Shown here piece by piece: positions 7,963 through 17,263 of a DNA stretch of 64,000 nt. Positions within the stretch are counted from its first letter, which is position 1. Every line of letters starts with the position of its first letter. The notes beneath the pieces are model-generated. The model was not told where the DNA came from, did not search any database, and saw only the letters and a program-made list of their open reading frames with translations. Source of the DNA: Bacillota bacterium (lineage in GTDB: Bacteria > Bacillota > Clostridia > Acetivibrionales > DSM-1351); the NCBI GenBank assembly GCA_023397905.1, contig JAEWSZ010000034.1, positions 62,001 through 126,000 of the forward strand, written 5' to 3'. Both the position numbers and the translations under genes were made by a program.

Positions 7963-9494
7963 CAGTACCCCTCCAATACTCTCCTTAACTGAATTTGCGT
8001 TACATATCCCGAACCGCTTACAGTATGCTTCGCTTGCTTAACGATGTACTTTCCGCTAAATGCGCCCCAATCTTCAAGTATGATCGTAACCCCAGCTACA
8101 ATATCAGGATTACCGGGGATTGTGAATGTCGCAGTCTTTTCATATTTATTGTGTAGCCTGAGTCGTTTCTCGGCTATTGTCTTTGCTTCTGCTATGCTGT
8201 TGACCTTTGCCCACACTTCAAGCTGCTGGTTATCTTCATCTTTAGCTTTATAATTCTCAGTATAAGCGATAGCTTCAATTGTCTTGCCGGTTGCAGGGTT
8301 TACATAGCGCACTCGGCAGCTCGCATACTGTGTATCCGCTTTTCCGGTCTGGAGCTTATATTTGCTATAGGTACCATCACCGCGCTTGATTGTCAGCATA
8401 GGAACCTTTGATTCATATGCTGACTGGTCAAAAAGCACGATGATGTTATTCGTGACCTTTAATGATATGCCGGCGTCATGACACAGAGTAGACAAAAAAG
8501 CAATATCGCTCGTTGTGATCTGCTCGACCCGTTTAAACTGCGGATCGAAAGCAGATTCATAAAGGCATGCCATCCCGTTTGCCGCTGCTATCTGCCTTGC
8601 TATTTCTGACAAGGATATTGATTCCCATGCCTTATTTTTTTTTGTCTGTCGGATCTGTGCAATATACGGCAGTGATGTACCTTTTATGGCTATAGTAGCC
8701 GGAGGACCGGAAGCCTCCACACTGTCAAGTTCAAATTGTCCACTGTCAAGTACTTTGTCCTTGCCATCACTATTCCAATTTTCCCGAACAAATACCGCCT
8801 GAATACGAAGGCCTTTAATTGTTGTCTCACTTGTTTGGACTTCCCCAATGACACCAGCCTTTTTGACCTGGCTTTCTGCAAACCATCCGATTTGTCCGAC
8901 ATGAATGGGAAACGGAATATTGCTTTTCAGGTTTAATCTGGTAATACTGGCTTTGTAATTCGTCACCGCCGCCCCAGGGGACCCATCACCATAACTGGTA
9001 TACCGCGGCTGACCGTTTACGATTACTTCATCACCAATCGCCCAGGTACCGGTACCATCCCCTACGGTGCTGCCACCACTGATCTGAGTGATATATTCTG
9101 CACTGACATATGCGTCTTTATTATTGTGCCTAATATGTGCCCATCCATTTGACGATGATAATACGATTATCTGAGTGCCAAAAGCCAATGAACCAATCTT
9201 TGCATGATTTGTACCCGGGCCGCTACGCACATTCAATCCATTCCGGGCTGTTACCTTATAATTCGATTGTGGAGTGGCGGGCGAAGCGGCAGCAGCCTGT
9301 ATGGCAACATCAAGCCATTTTTCCAACCAGACACTTTCACGATCCTGTATGTTTAGCTGCAGATCATCAGCTACATCTTCCTCATTATCAATGTAAGATA
9401 GCGACAAAAAATATGGCTGGATTGAATTTGTAATATCCACTCCTCCAAAGTATACCTCAACCGACGTGCGCCTTGCTGAATTCTTATCACTCAT
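7962..9494 (-). CDS. Tail hub protein gpD-like with inserted SH3 modules
   Basis: The 510-residue protein has a gpD-type (late control / phage hub) N-terminus (residues 1-65, FGGVDITNSIQPYFLSLSY) and C-terminus (about 215-510, including TFTIPGNPDIVAG). Between them lie a bacterial SH3b module (about residues 79-138, with GLNVRSGPGTNHAKIG) and a second SH3-like module (about 150-212, IPFPIHVGQIGWF). SH3b domains bind peptidoglycan, so the hub may contact the wall during injection. The ATG 9492-9494 overlaps the upstream TGA (ATGA); an in-frame ATG 18 bp earlier is less likely. Confidence 0.85.
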   Translation of the reverse strand: MSDKNSARRTSVEVYFGGVDITNSIQPYFLSLSYIDNEEDVADDLQLNIQDRESVWLEKWLDVAIQAAAASPATPQSNYKVTARNGLNVRSGPGTNHAKIGSLAFGTQIIVLSSSNGWAHIRHNNKDAYVSAEYITQISGGSTVGDGTGTWAIGDEVIVNGQPRYTSYGDGSPGAAVTNYKASITRLNLKSNIPFPIHVGQIGWFAESQVKKAGVIGEVQTSETTIKGLRIQAVFVRENWNSDGKDKVLDSGQFELDSVEASGPPATIAIKGTSLPYIAQIRQTKKNKAWESISLSEIARQIAAANGMACLYESAFDPQFKRVEQITTSDIAFLSTLCHDAGISLKVTNNIIVLFDQSAYESKVPMLTIKRGDGTYSKYKLQTGKADTQYASCRVRYVNPATGKTIEAIAYTENYKAKDEDNQQLEVWAKVNSIAEAKTIAEKRLRLHNKYEKTATFTIPGNPDIVAGVTIILEDWGAFSGKYIVKQAKHTVSGSGYVTQIQLRRVLEGY

Positions 9495-9700
9495 CCGCTC
9501 ACCTGCTTCCATGGTGGCAGGGTATCAGTGACTTCCACAGCTATATCCGGAAGAACGAGAGTTATGCCTGCAGGAAATATATAATAATCAAGGTATTGCT
9601 GGTTCAGATTTATAAGTTTATCTGTATATGCTGTATCCCCAAGTTGTGAATATGCTATACTGTCCCATTTATCACCCTGGACCGTTGTGTAATTCCTCAT
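9491..9700 (-). CDS. Tail protein gpX-like (LysM-type)
   Basis: This 69-residue protein is similar to P2 gpX. It begins YTTVQGDKWDSIAYSQLGD, a LysM-like fold start, and contains the ILVLP-type strand (ITLVLPDI) near its end. Members are small tail components encoded next to the hub protein. The gene overlaps the tape-measure gene by 4 bp and the hub gene by 4 bp (ATGA), so translation is probably coupled. Confidence 0.85.
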   Translation of the reverse strand: MRNYTTVQGDKWDSIAYSQLGDTAYTDKLINLNQQYLDYYIFPAGITLVLPDIAVEVTDTLPPWKQVSG

Positions 9701-12700
9701 ACATATGCGCTCCTTTTCGCGTTATTGCCTGCGCTTTCCAGTAGCTCCAGAATTGTATCCAGGAGATTACTGTCATGAGTTCGCAGCATTGCCTCGATTT
9801 CATTTGCATTGCCCCCGGTTACTTCATATTGCGGGGACCAGTCAAGTGTTATTGATACACCACCAGCGCCATTTTCTGCAGATATGGCGTTTGCTGTAAA
9901 TGCTTCAACTCCTGCGCTTGCAGTATTTTTCATTGCCTCTGTAACCTCAGGCTCCATGGATTCAACTCCACCGGCAAATCCGCTCATGGCATATTCACCT
10001 TTTTCCCACATTACCCTTGAAGGACTGTGGATTTCAAGCCGCTCATCAATGGCCGTGACTGCTGCGTCAGCTATTCGTTTGTATGCTGCCTGTACCTCCG
10101 GAATCATATTTTCGGCGCCGGCAATAAACCCCTGTATAGTATTCTTTCCTGCCTGAGCTGCCTCATCGCCAAGCTTCATATTGCCTATGGTGGTTTCAAG
10201 TTCTTTCTGCAGGGAATTCATAGCCTCTTCAAATTCAATTTTGAGGTTCCCCAGTTTTTCTCCAACGGATTCCTGTTCATCCCGGAGGGCCTGCCAGTTT
10301 TTAACCATTGCTTTCAGGTCACTATCAGAGGCTTTTGCCATACCGGCGATAGCATTGACACTGTTCGTACTTCCGTCTGCAAAACTGGCAAGCATTTCGC
10401 CGAGGCCTTCAATGTCACCACTTCTGTTTGTCAAATTAGCCAGATTTGTATTGTATTTCTCCCAGTAGGTAATTTGACTTTCTAAAGCTTTATTCATCTT
10501 ATCTGAGCCTGTTGCGACGGACTCTTTGACTTCATCCCATAAAGAATATTGTCCTCTTACGCTTTCAAGTGCCGCTTTATATGCCTCGTTATATTTTTCA
10601 GTTAATTCAGATACCTGACGCGTGATATTCGTGATAGCATTCTGAACCTCTCCACCGTTGTCAGCAACCTCTTCCGAATAGCCAGCCATAGCTTCAGAAA
10701 GTTCGGTAACCTTTGCTTTAGATTCATCATAGGCCTCTTGAGCTACTTTTTCTGCCTTCGTAGCATTTCTTACCGCTGTTTCAGCATTTACAACCGCACT
10801 TGAATAATCCATTAAGTCAGTATATCCGCTGTTTTCTCCAGTTTTCAGCCTATTAAGTTCCTTCTGTGCATTCGCTGTTTCTTCTATGCGTTTTGATAAT
10901 AGCTCCTGATTGGTGAGCTCATCTATCTGAAATTTTTTAAGCTCCTCATAGTTCGCAGTGTTTTTTTCTCTTTCTATTTCTGCCTTTACTACTTTTCGTA
11001 TTGCCTCGGCAGTCATATTAAGGGAATCGGCATATTTATCATATGCAAGCCCAAGCTCGGGCATTGCCTCATTCAGCATATCAACGACAGTGAGGATTTC
11101 CTGCTTCGTGGAAGCGGACTTTTCTTCAACGCTCATTAGCTGTTCGAGCTTTGTCATAAGATTTTCATTGCTACGAGCCTCTTTGTCGACACCGCTTATA
11201 GTAGTATCATAGGCCTCCATCAACGCCTTATGAGCGTCAATTACTTCTTTTTGCTCCTCGGCCAGCTCCCTGGTTGTCTGTTTATTATCCTCATATGCCT
11301 TAGTGACTTCATCTAGCTGCCTCTTCAGAACCTGAGCCTCATAGGATGTTTCACCCATGGAGTCAGATACATCATTGTATTTATCCTGTAATTCCCGCAT
11401 CTGATAATATTGTTCGCGGGAGGTCGCAGTAAGCCCATCCAATTCTCCTTGCCCTGACTTTGCGGCTTCGGATAAAGCAACAATACCAGCGGTCAATGCT
11501 GCCACGCCCAGCGTTACACCCATGATGACATTTACTCCTGGTATTGAAGCCATAAATAACTGCATCAATGGGATAACTACTCTCGTTATCGTAGCAAACG
11601 CTACAAGTCCTGCAGTAGCTGCTCCGATTATTCCCACGAATACAGTAACTGTTTTGACAAGCGCAGGATTCTGCTGCACAAATTGTGTAATACCAGCGAG
11701 TACATCCTTGGCGACCTGATACAATTCTCTCAGGACTGGTGTATAATTATCACCTATTGCTATTTTGAGATTATTATACTCATTCTGCATCATTTTAAGC
11801 TGACTTTCTGTAGTTGCATATCGTTTTTCAGCTTCTATTGTCAGAGCAGTATTATCTTTCCATGCAGCATTGGCAGTTTTAAGGGTATCCGTGAGCATTC
11901 CGCCGGATGATGCGAGAGCCAGGACGGCATTTGACATTCTAATTTCCGATATGCCCAATGACTCCAACGTTGCAACGGAAGATCCTCCCGCTTCGTTTAT
12001 CTTGCCGAGTCCGTCAATGAATGCTGCTAAAGCTTCGACTGAATTTTCTCCCCATTTCTCAGAAAATTCATCCGCAGTCATACCTGCGACCTTTGCAAAA
12101 TTAGCAAGCTCCGGCGCTCCAGTCTGGACCATTACCTCAAACTGCTTCATCAGTTTTGATATAGCGCTACCGCCAGCCTCCGCTTCGATACCAAGAGAAG
12201 ACAAAGAAGAAGCCACGGCCATGATTTCCGGTTCTGATAGTCCAATAAGCGCACTAGTAGAGGCGAGCCTTGTCGCCATTTCCACAATTTCAGATTCTGT
12301 AGATGCCGATTTATTACCGAGGTCAACGATAGTTGAACCTAAGCGGCCATAGTCATCAGAAGACATCTTAACAACATTTGCAAATTTGGCCAATGCTGTA
12401 GCAGCGTTCATAGAGCTTAAATTTGTTGCGACACCAAGATCAGCCATTACCTCAGTAAATTCCAGAAGAGAATCGTTTTGTATTCCAAGCTGGCCTGCTG
12501 CTTCAGTAATTTCATTTAGCTCTGCAGTTGTAGCCGGCATATCTACGGAAAGGTCTTTTATGCTCTGTGCCAAAGTAGCAAGATCCTGTTTACTCAAATC
12601 CGTGGTTTTCGCAACCCCAGTAATCCCAGATTCAAATTCAATAGAGGCATCCGCCGTATTCATGAAACCATCGTAAATTTCTTTCAGCACTCTTGATATG

Positions 12701-13236
12701 CCGGCAGCGGCAATAGCATCACCAACTGCCATAAAAGCATTGGAGGCGGTGGTGCCGAAATTATTGGCTTTGACAGCCGCCGCCTCCTGTTTCTGCTTCA
12801 GTTCGTCCAGCTGGCCGCCAAGCCTTGCTTCTTCTGTCCTGAGAGCGTCAGTATTTATCCCTGCTTCATGGAGGGCATTTTCCATCTGCCTGAGCTTAGC
12901 CGTCTGTGCATCAATAGATGTATTTGTTTTATCTATCTGTAATTGTTTTGAGAGCAGCTTATTTTCAAGAGCAGAAGAGTAGGTACCAGTTTCGGACATT
13001 TCTTTCTGAATATTGTCATACTGCTGCTGCAGGACTTCCAATTTTTTACGAGTAGCCTCCACTGCGCCCTGCTGCTTTTCATATGCAGTAATATTAGCTT
13101 GAGTTTTTGAAAGTGCCTCTATTTCTTTTTGCATTTGTACAATAGAGTTCTGCGCCGATTTGAAGGTACTATTATAACTGCCGCCGAGCTGGGCGTTTAA
13201 TTGGAATAGCATTTCATATTCGCGTCTACTTGCCAT
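9697..13236 (-). CDS. Tail tape-measure protein
   Basis: At 1179 residues, it starts with a long coiled coil (about residues 20-160). Next comes the conserved TP901-type tape-measure core (about 195-490, including DLSVDMPATTAELNEITEAA and the AGGSAISKLMKQ region). A very hydrophobic stretch follows at about 525-595, then more coiled coil (about 610-900). The protein sets tail length and carries the segments that insert into the host membrane during DNA injection. Its position between the chaperone genes and gpX is standard. Confidence 0.92.
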   Translation of the reverse strand: MASRREYEMLFQLNAQLGGSYNSTFKSAQNSIVQMQKEIEALSKTQANITAYEKQQGAVEATRKKLEVLQQQYDNIQKEMSETGTYSSALENKLLSKQLQIDKTNTSIDAQTAKLRQMENALHEAGINTDALRTEEARLGGQLDELKQKQEAAAVKANNFGTTASNAFMAVGDAIAAAGISRVLKEIYDGFMNTADASIEFESGITGVAKTTDLSKQDLATLAQSIKDLSVDMPATTAELNEITEAAGQLGIQNDSLLEFTEVMADLGVATNLSSMNAATALAKFANVVKMSSDDYGRLGSTIVDLGNKSASTESEIVEMATRLASTSALIGLSEPEIMAVASSLSSLGIEAEAGGSAISKLMKQFEVMVQTGAPELANFAKVAGMTADEFSEKWGENSVEALAAFIDGLGKINEAGGSSVATLESLGISEIRMSNAVLALASSGGMLTDTLKTANAAWKDNTALTIEAEKRYATTESQLKMMQNEYNNLKIAIGDNYTPVLRELYQVAKDVLAGITQFVQQNPALVKTVTVFVGIIGAATAGLVAFATITRVVIPLMQLFMASIPGVNVIMGVTLGVAALTAGIVALSEAAKSGQGELDGLTATSREQYYQMRELQDKYNDVSDSMGETSYEAQVLKRQLDEVTKAYEDNKQTTRELAEEQKEVIDAHKALMEAYDTTISGVDKEARSNENLMTKLEQLMSVEEKSASTKQEILTVVDMLNEAMPELGLAYDKYADSLNMTAEAIRKVVKAEIEREKNTANYEELKKFQIDELTNQELLSKRIEETANAQKELNRLKTGENSGYTDLMDYSSAVVNAETAVRNATKAEKVAQEAYDESKAKVTELSEAMAGYSEEVADNGGEVQNAITNITRQVSELTEKYNEAYKAALESVRGQYSLWDEVKESVATGSDKMNKALESQITYWEKYNTNLANLTNRSGDIEGLGEMLASFADGSTNSVNAIAGMAKASDSDLKAMVKNWQALRDEQESVGEKLGNLKIEFEEAMNSLQKELETTIGNMKLGDEAAQAGKNTIQGFIAGAENMIPEVQAAYKRIADAAVTAIDERLEIHSPSRVMWEKGEYAMSGFAGGVESMEPEVTEAMKNTASAGVEAFTANAISAENGAGGVSITLDWSPQYEVTGGNANEIEAMLRTHDSNLLDTILELLESAGNNAKRSAYV

Positions 13237-13256
13237 AAATAATAGCTCCTTTCAAA

Positions 13257-13445
13257 TCATTTTTTCTTCTTTGGTTCTTTCTTTGTTTCGGTCACAATCT
13301 GGTTACTGTCCCTTATCCACTTCGTAAAATCCGTTAGTGGGAGAGATAACCAAAATGGCACAGGTGTATTATTCGTCTGTGCCATTATTAGACTTTGCCT
13401 CCGGAGCCATTTTCCTCCGTCGCCAATTACAACTCTGATTTCAGC
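13257..13445 (-). CDS. Frameshifted C-terminal extension of tail assembly chaperone (gpT-like)
   Basis: A -1 shift at the slippery site 13445-13451 would fuse the upstream chaperone to this segment. The shifted frame is open through the chaperone stop codon and reads AEIRVVIGDGGKWLRRQSL, then a MAQTNNTPVPFWLSLPLTDF segment, ending in a Lys-rich tail at TGA 13257-13259. It can also be read as a free 42-residue ORF from ATG 13383-13385. Phages with long tails usually make such a fusion just upstream of the tape-measure gene, and it helps load the tape measure. The extension has the Trp-containing helix typical of these tails. Confidence 0.75.
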   Translation of the reverse strand, partial: AEIRVVIGDGGKWLRRQSLIMAQTNNTPVPFWLSLPLTDFTKWIRDSNQIVTETKKEPKKKK

Positions 13446-13801
13446 AAAAAAGAGCGTGCAGCGCTCCTTATTTTGTTATAATCCGCAATAGACATCCTTT
13501 TGAAGAAATCTGAACCAATACCCTCAGTACATGCCCTTGCACACATACGTACCAGGTATTCGCCTGAAAAAGTAGGAACAATGACTGCCTTACCGAGCTG
13601 CTGCAACTCATTTTCTATTGAAAGAGCGTCATCCCCTGTAAGCTTATCCCAATTAAAAGTAATTTCTTCGAAGATCTTGCCATCATATTCATAAGGCCTG
13701 CGGAATTTGTGAGTATAAGAATCATTGCTATCGACTGCTTCTTTTTTTGCTGCAGAAAATTCCTCGGGATCAATAGCACCAGTATTTTTTAAATCAGTCA
13801 T
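13427..13801 (-). CDS. Tail assembly chaperone (gpG/gpE-like)
   Basis: The 124-residue acidic protein begins MTDLKNTGAIDPEEF and includes a TFNWDKLTGDDAL-type segment near residues 46-58, the pattern of phage tail assembly chaperones in P2-like and Mu-like operons. It coats the tape measure during tail assembly. The ATG 13799-13801 follows a strong AGAGGAGATTAT leader. Near its 3' end it carries a T TTT TTG heptamer in the correct frame for a programmed -1 frameshift into the extension at 13257-13445. Confidence 0.82.
   Translation of the reverse strand: MTDLKNTGAIDPEEFSAAKKEAVDSNDSYTHKFRRPYEYDGKIFEEITFNWDKLTGDDALSIENELQQLGKAVIVPTFSGEYLVRMCARACTEGIGSDFFKRMSIADYNKIRSAARSFLLKSEL
13445..13451 (-). 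promoter_or_regulatory. Predicted -1 ribosomal frameshift slippery site
   Basis: The minus-strand codons TCT TTT TTG give the ideal X-XXY-YYZ heptamer T TTT TTG six codons before the chaperone stop codon. Slipping back one base allows reading through into an open 62-codon extension. The position, direction and product all fit the known gpG/gpGT mechanism; the efficiency is unknown. Confidence 0.78.
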
Positions 13802-13822
13802 AATATAATCTCCTCTCAAATG

Positions 13823-13853
13823 AAAAGATTCCCGGAGCGAAATTCGCCCCGGG
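13823..13853 (-). terminator. Terminator-like hairpin between tube and chaperone genes
   Basis: On the minus strand, CCCGGGGCGAA and TTCGCTCCGGG form a GC-rich stem with one mismatch, followed by AATCTTTT. It probably acts as a partial terminator, letting the abundant tube and sheath mRNA outnumber the downstream chaperone and tape-measure mRNA. Confidence 0.55.
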
Positions 13854-13863
13854 CTCTTGTTTG

Positions 13864-14379
13864 TTATTTACCAAGCGCACGCCTAACGTCAGCAAGGTAG
13901 TCTACGCCATTCACAAAATGAATGTAGTTAAAGGGATCAATTTCCCTCATTCTCGCTCCATCGATGTAAAATGCCCAGTAGCGCACTGCGTATACCACTG
14001 TGGGATTTCCCATACTTGCAGGTGCCAAAGAACCTCCAGTATATTGTGTTGGAATTACTACAAGGACATGCTTATGCTCCTGATACTTAATAGTACCAGA
14101 TGTAGTATCTTCAACCTGCACAGAGGCACGCAAATTTATTGTATGTCGCCTCGGTTCAGAAAGGGCAATGGAATTCTCATTCATCGTCCGGAAATTAAGA
14201 GTCAGCGTCATGGCATCTATATGCCCGGCTATTACGGCATTCATATTGCCGGCGACTCCTGCACCGGTAAAACTTTGCGTCAGGTAAGTAATATCCGGTA
14301 ACGTTACCTGTGCTGTTCCTGCATATTCCACACTGTCTTCATAAACAGCATATGCGATAATGCTTTCATCAATTTTCAT
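13864..14379 (-). CDS. Tail tube protein (P2 FII-like)
   Basis: At 171 residues it matches the contractile tail tube family: VTLPDITYLTQSFTGAGVAG near residues 25-45, ALTLNFRTM-type strands near 56-65, and a KDIAPFNYIHFVNGVDYLADVR-like ending (here EIDPFNYIHFVNGVDYL). Hexameric rings of this protein form the inner tube. It directly follows the sheath gene, as in P2. Confidence 0.93.
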   Translation of the reverse strand: MKIDESIIAYAVYEDSVEYAGTAQVTLPDITYLTQSFTGAGVAGNMNAVIAGHIDAMTLTLNFRTMNENSIALSEPRRHTINLRASVQVEDTTSGTIKYQEHKHVLVVIPTQYTGGSLAPASMGNPTVVYAVRYWAFYIDGARMREIDPFNYIHFVNGVDYLADVRRALGK

Positions 14380-14393
14380 GTATATCTCCCTCC

Positions 14394-15818
14394 TTAGCTA
14401 AGCGCCGACGTTACATATTCAGCGTCGTACTCAAGCACAAAATCAAATTCCTGCGCAGGGCTGGGCGGTGTCATATAGATATGGACTTTAATAATACCGG
14501 CCATCAAATTTGAAAGAGGATTTTCGTCTTCTTTGAATTCCGCCCTGGCTCCGAGCAAATATCCTGAGCCCACCAGGCCGTTTAGCCAAATATTTGCGGT
14601 GTCCATAATAGAATCAATCAGCCTGCGGTTCATCGGTAAATCAAGTTTGCCCCAGAAGGTAGTTATCAAGGTATTCCCTACCCAGTCAAACATCCTTGAC
14701 ACGGGTATAAAGTAGTCCTTTACATCCGTGCTGGCAGGATAGCAGGCAGTGTAGTTACCCCATGCAACAAATCCGCCTATAAAATTAAGAGCTGTCATGA
14801 CGCCGGATGCATTCAGTATGTTCGCCTGAGCTAATGTCAACTTTACCTCTGTGCCGGCAGCGACTACAAGTGAATCACACTGCAATCCTTTGTTTGAAGG
14901 GCTTTCGTAAGGATTGCCGTCATTTGCGGTATCCACTTGTGCTATAAGCCCTGCGAGCTGAGTAGAGAAGTGGAACACTTTGTCGCCGAGCTTCAGCAGC
15001 GGCCAGCATACAATCTCATTCTCATCGGTAAAATTGTTGTTTGCCTTCAGAGCTGCAACCTCGCTGTATAAATCAGCCCCCCCGGCAGCGGCTGTGCTGA
15101 TGTCAATAAGCGCCTTTGCTTTGAACATGCCGTTAATACCTGCAGCCTTTGTGGCCATTACTGCAGCGACTGTGGTGACTTCTGAGAAGCCAGGTGCGCA
15201 GATGATATCCGGAACAATACCGACTGTCGTCAAGCATTTTTCGATATTCTCCAAACCCGTTGCTACAGCGGAATTGTCCACCGAAGCTGGGGTGACCTCA
15301 TTGTATGCGGTATTGAGCGTGGTTTCTGCATAGTGAGCGCTGTCAGACAGCAATTCTATTATGAGGTATTCACCGTTGTAATAGGTACTGTAGTCAGTAT
15401 CTTTCACGTAAGCCGAACCGGTTCCGCCTGCTGCTTTGATAACCAATGCAGCGTCATTGATTGCCTCAATAGGTAGTTTTACCTTATGTTCTGTTACTGC
15501 CTTGTCTGACGCCGCTACTGCCTGTTTCATCGTCGTAGGGGCGAGCAAGTTCAGGAAAATAACAGGCTGTGCGCCGTAAAGCTTGAAATGCGAATACATA
15601 AACTCGCAAAGATTGTATTTAGCCCAGTCGTCAGAATACCCGAGTTTCGCTACTGCTTCTTCAAAGCTTCTGCAAAGGACAGGGTCGCCTACCGCAGCCG
15701 GGGACTCCGCACTCTGTAAAGGAGCCGCACCAACTACAAATGGTATACTAACCTGTGCCACACGGGGCGTACCGGTGCTTGTTGCTTGCTCGGACACGTA
15801 AATTCCATGGTTAGGCAT
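14394..15818 (-). CDS. Contractile tail sheath protein
   Basis: This 474-residue protein shows the sheath family hallmarks: the N-terminal HGIYVSEQATSTGTPRVAQ segment, a VAPGF-like CAPGFSEV segment near residue 211, and the C-terminal DWVGNTLITTFWGKLDLPMNRRLIDSI region near residues 375-402. It polymerises around the tube and contracts on infection. Together with the tube gene it defines the phage as myovirus-type. Confidence 0.95.
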   Translation of the reverse strand: MPNHGIYVSEQATSTGTPRVAQVSIPFVVGAAPLQSAESPAAVGDPVLCRSFEEAVAKLGYSDDWAKYNLCEFMYSHFKLYGAQPVIFLNLLAPTTMKQAVAASDKAVTEHKVKLPIEAINDAALVIKAAGGTGSAYVKDTDYSTYYNGEYLIIELLSDSAHYAETTLNTAYNEVTPASVDNSAVATGLENIEKCLTTVGIVPDIICAPGFSEVTTVAAVMATKAAGINGMFKAKALIDISTAAAGGADLYSEVAALKANNNFTDENEIVCWPLLKLGDKVFHFSTQLAGLIAQVDTANDGNPYESPSNKGLQCDSLVVAAGTEVKLTLAQANILNASGVMTALNFIGGFVAWGNYTACYPASTDVKDYFIPVSRMFDWVGNTLITTFWGKLDLPMNRRLIDSIMDTANIWLNGLVGSGYLLGARAEFKEDENPLSNLMAGIIKVHIYMTPPSPAQEFDFVLEYDAEYVTSALS

Positions 15819-15837
15819 TTTTCATCATTCCTCCTTA

Positions 15838-16203
15838 TTATTTTGATTTCAGGCTGGTTACCAGTTTGTTGTAATTTACATTAAGCAGGTTCCCAGCTGT
15901 TTTAACTTTAATGCGATCCTCAGCAAGTGTTTCTCCAGGGACAATCAGTTTTGCAATCAGAGGAGCTACAGAAACAGCCGCCGGTAAAAGTGCAATAATA
16001 TCTTCCTTTGTTCCCTTAAATACTGCTCCGGACTGAATCACACCACGTATGCTCGGTCCGAGATAAACACAAAATCCGCCGGAGTCGCCGGCGGATTCTT
16101 TTTGCTTAGGAGTCGTATTTTTTTCATCAACCACAGGATCTGTAGCCTTATTTTCTTTTGCGGTGTCATCAGCCGCAGACATTGTATCTTTTTTTACTGC
16201 CAT
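15838..16203 (-). CDS. Tail-region hypothetical protein
   Basis: I do not recognise this 121-residue protein. Residues 1-45 are polar, low-complexity and rich in Lys, Asp and Thr. The C-terminal half (about 48-121) is compact, with VYLGPSIRGVIQSGAVFKG and a helix ILALLPAAVSV-type stretch. Small genes at this position, between the tail terminator and the sheath, often encode sheath-adjacent tail completion proteins. ATG 16201-16203 is chosen because it follows AAGGGAGG; it overlaps the previous gene by 10 bp. Confidence 0.6.
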   Translation of the reverse strand: MAVKKDTMSAADDTAKENKATDPVVDEKNTTPKQKESAGDSGGFCVYLGPSIRGVIQSGAVFKGTKEDIIALLPAAVSVAPLIAKLIVPGETLAEDRIKVKTAGNLLNVNYNKLVTSLKSK

Positions 16204-16688
16204 TTTGGCATTACCTCCCTTGTAACAGCCGGGAGCCTCCATGTGCTCACCATTTCCCCGGCAAAATAAGGAGCAGTGTCATCAGGATATATCAAAGTTT
16301 CAAGTCCAGCCTCAAGGTCGAGCTGAAACTGTTTTCCGATTACCACCTGCCTGAGCAGACAGATTCTCAACCGCTCCATCAAATTTACGAGCATGAGCGA
16401 ACCTTCTTCTTCATCATCATTGCAAACACAGAAGATAGAACGAACAATCGCTGAGGCTGAAACATTTTCACCCGTGGGCTGAATATCTCTTCCGGTAATC
16501 AGCTGATGGATAATGTATGGAGCTTTCTTTTTTGCCGCGCTGCTGTCCTTAAGGCGCATAAGATAGATATCCGCTGCACGATATCCCTGCATTGTATCAC
16601 CATTTTGAAGGCGAACCGGCATAATAATATTGTCTGTGGCCTCCTTCGTAAAAAGCTTTAATTGTTCCAACAAAGTAACCCGATTCAT
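16194..16688 (-). CDS. Probable tail terminator / tail completion protein
   Basis: The 164-residue product has the general shape of tail completion proteins encoded just after the gpZ-like gene. It has a helical N-terminus, a central segment rich in Asp and Glu (CNDDEEEG near residues 88-95) and a conserved-looking ending. Assignment rests on length, gene order and general similarity rather than on a diagnostic motif. Its start overlaps the stop codon of the gpZ-like gene by one base. Confidence 0.55.
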   Translation of the reverse strand: MNRVTLLEQLKLFTKEATDNIIMPVRLQNGDTMQGYRAADIYLMRLKDSSAAKKKAPYIIHQLITGRDIQPTGENVSASAIVRSIFCVCNDDEEEGSLMLVNLMERLRICLLRQVVIGKQFQLDLEAGLETLIYPDDTAPYFAGEMVSTWRLPAVTREVMPKWQ

Positions 16689-17263
16689 TACCTACCACCC
16701 CACCCATTTAAAACTCGTGTGATTTCATGCTCAATACGGTTATCGTAAGTCTCGCGGATAGTTTCATCCATCTTTTTAATAACTTCGTCATTGGCCATCA
16801 TATGTGCCGTGCTGGGTCCAAACTTCTGCTCAACAGGAAAGCGAGGAGAGCCGACACGCTCAAAAACACTAATAGGCCCGAATATCTTTGCCGCAAAAGC
16901 ATGTTCAAGGACCGTCGCGGATCCGCCTCTTTTAACCTGTGTCTGTACCTTCCCATCACGAGAAAATTTTGTATTGAATGTCAAAAGAGGTAGAACGTTT
17001 CCCGAATAACCGATTGACATTGAGACAACGCCCCCCTCTCCGTTCCTTATATGTGATTTCATATTAACATTTCGCATGAAATCGCCTTTATTGATTGTAT
17101 ATTGACTTGCTGCAAACTCACCGGCCTTTGTCTTTGCGGTATCTCCTGCTCGTTTCATCGTAGCTGATACAACTTGCCATATGCCGCCCTGTACCCCGGC
17201 CAAAATTTTGCTTGTTCTGTCAAGGCTATTTGAGCCAACCTGATCCACACGGATATAGTTCAT
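16688..17263 (-). CDS. Minor tail protein gpZ-like
   Basis: At 191 residues it resembles prophage minor tail protein Z: an N-terminal helix with AGVQGGIWQVVSATMKRAGDTAKTK-type sequence (residues about 22-46), a basic strand region with NMKSHIRNG, and a C-terminal FPVEQKFGPSTAHMMAN segment (about 143-159). The family acts in tail completion and head joining. The 4-bp overlap with the upstream gene (17260-17263) suggests translational coupling. Confidence 0.75.
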   Translation of the reverse strand: MNYIRVDQVGSNSLDRTSKILAGVQGGIWQVVSATMKRAGDTAKTKAGEFAASQYTINKGDFMRNVNMKSHIRNGEGGVVSMSIGYSGNVLPLLTFNTKFSRDGKVQTQVKRGGSATVLEHAFAAKIFGPISVFERVGSPRFPVEQKFGPSTAHMMANDEVIKKMDETIRETYDNRIEHEITRVLNGWGGR

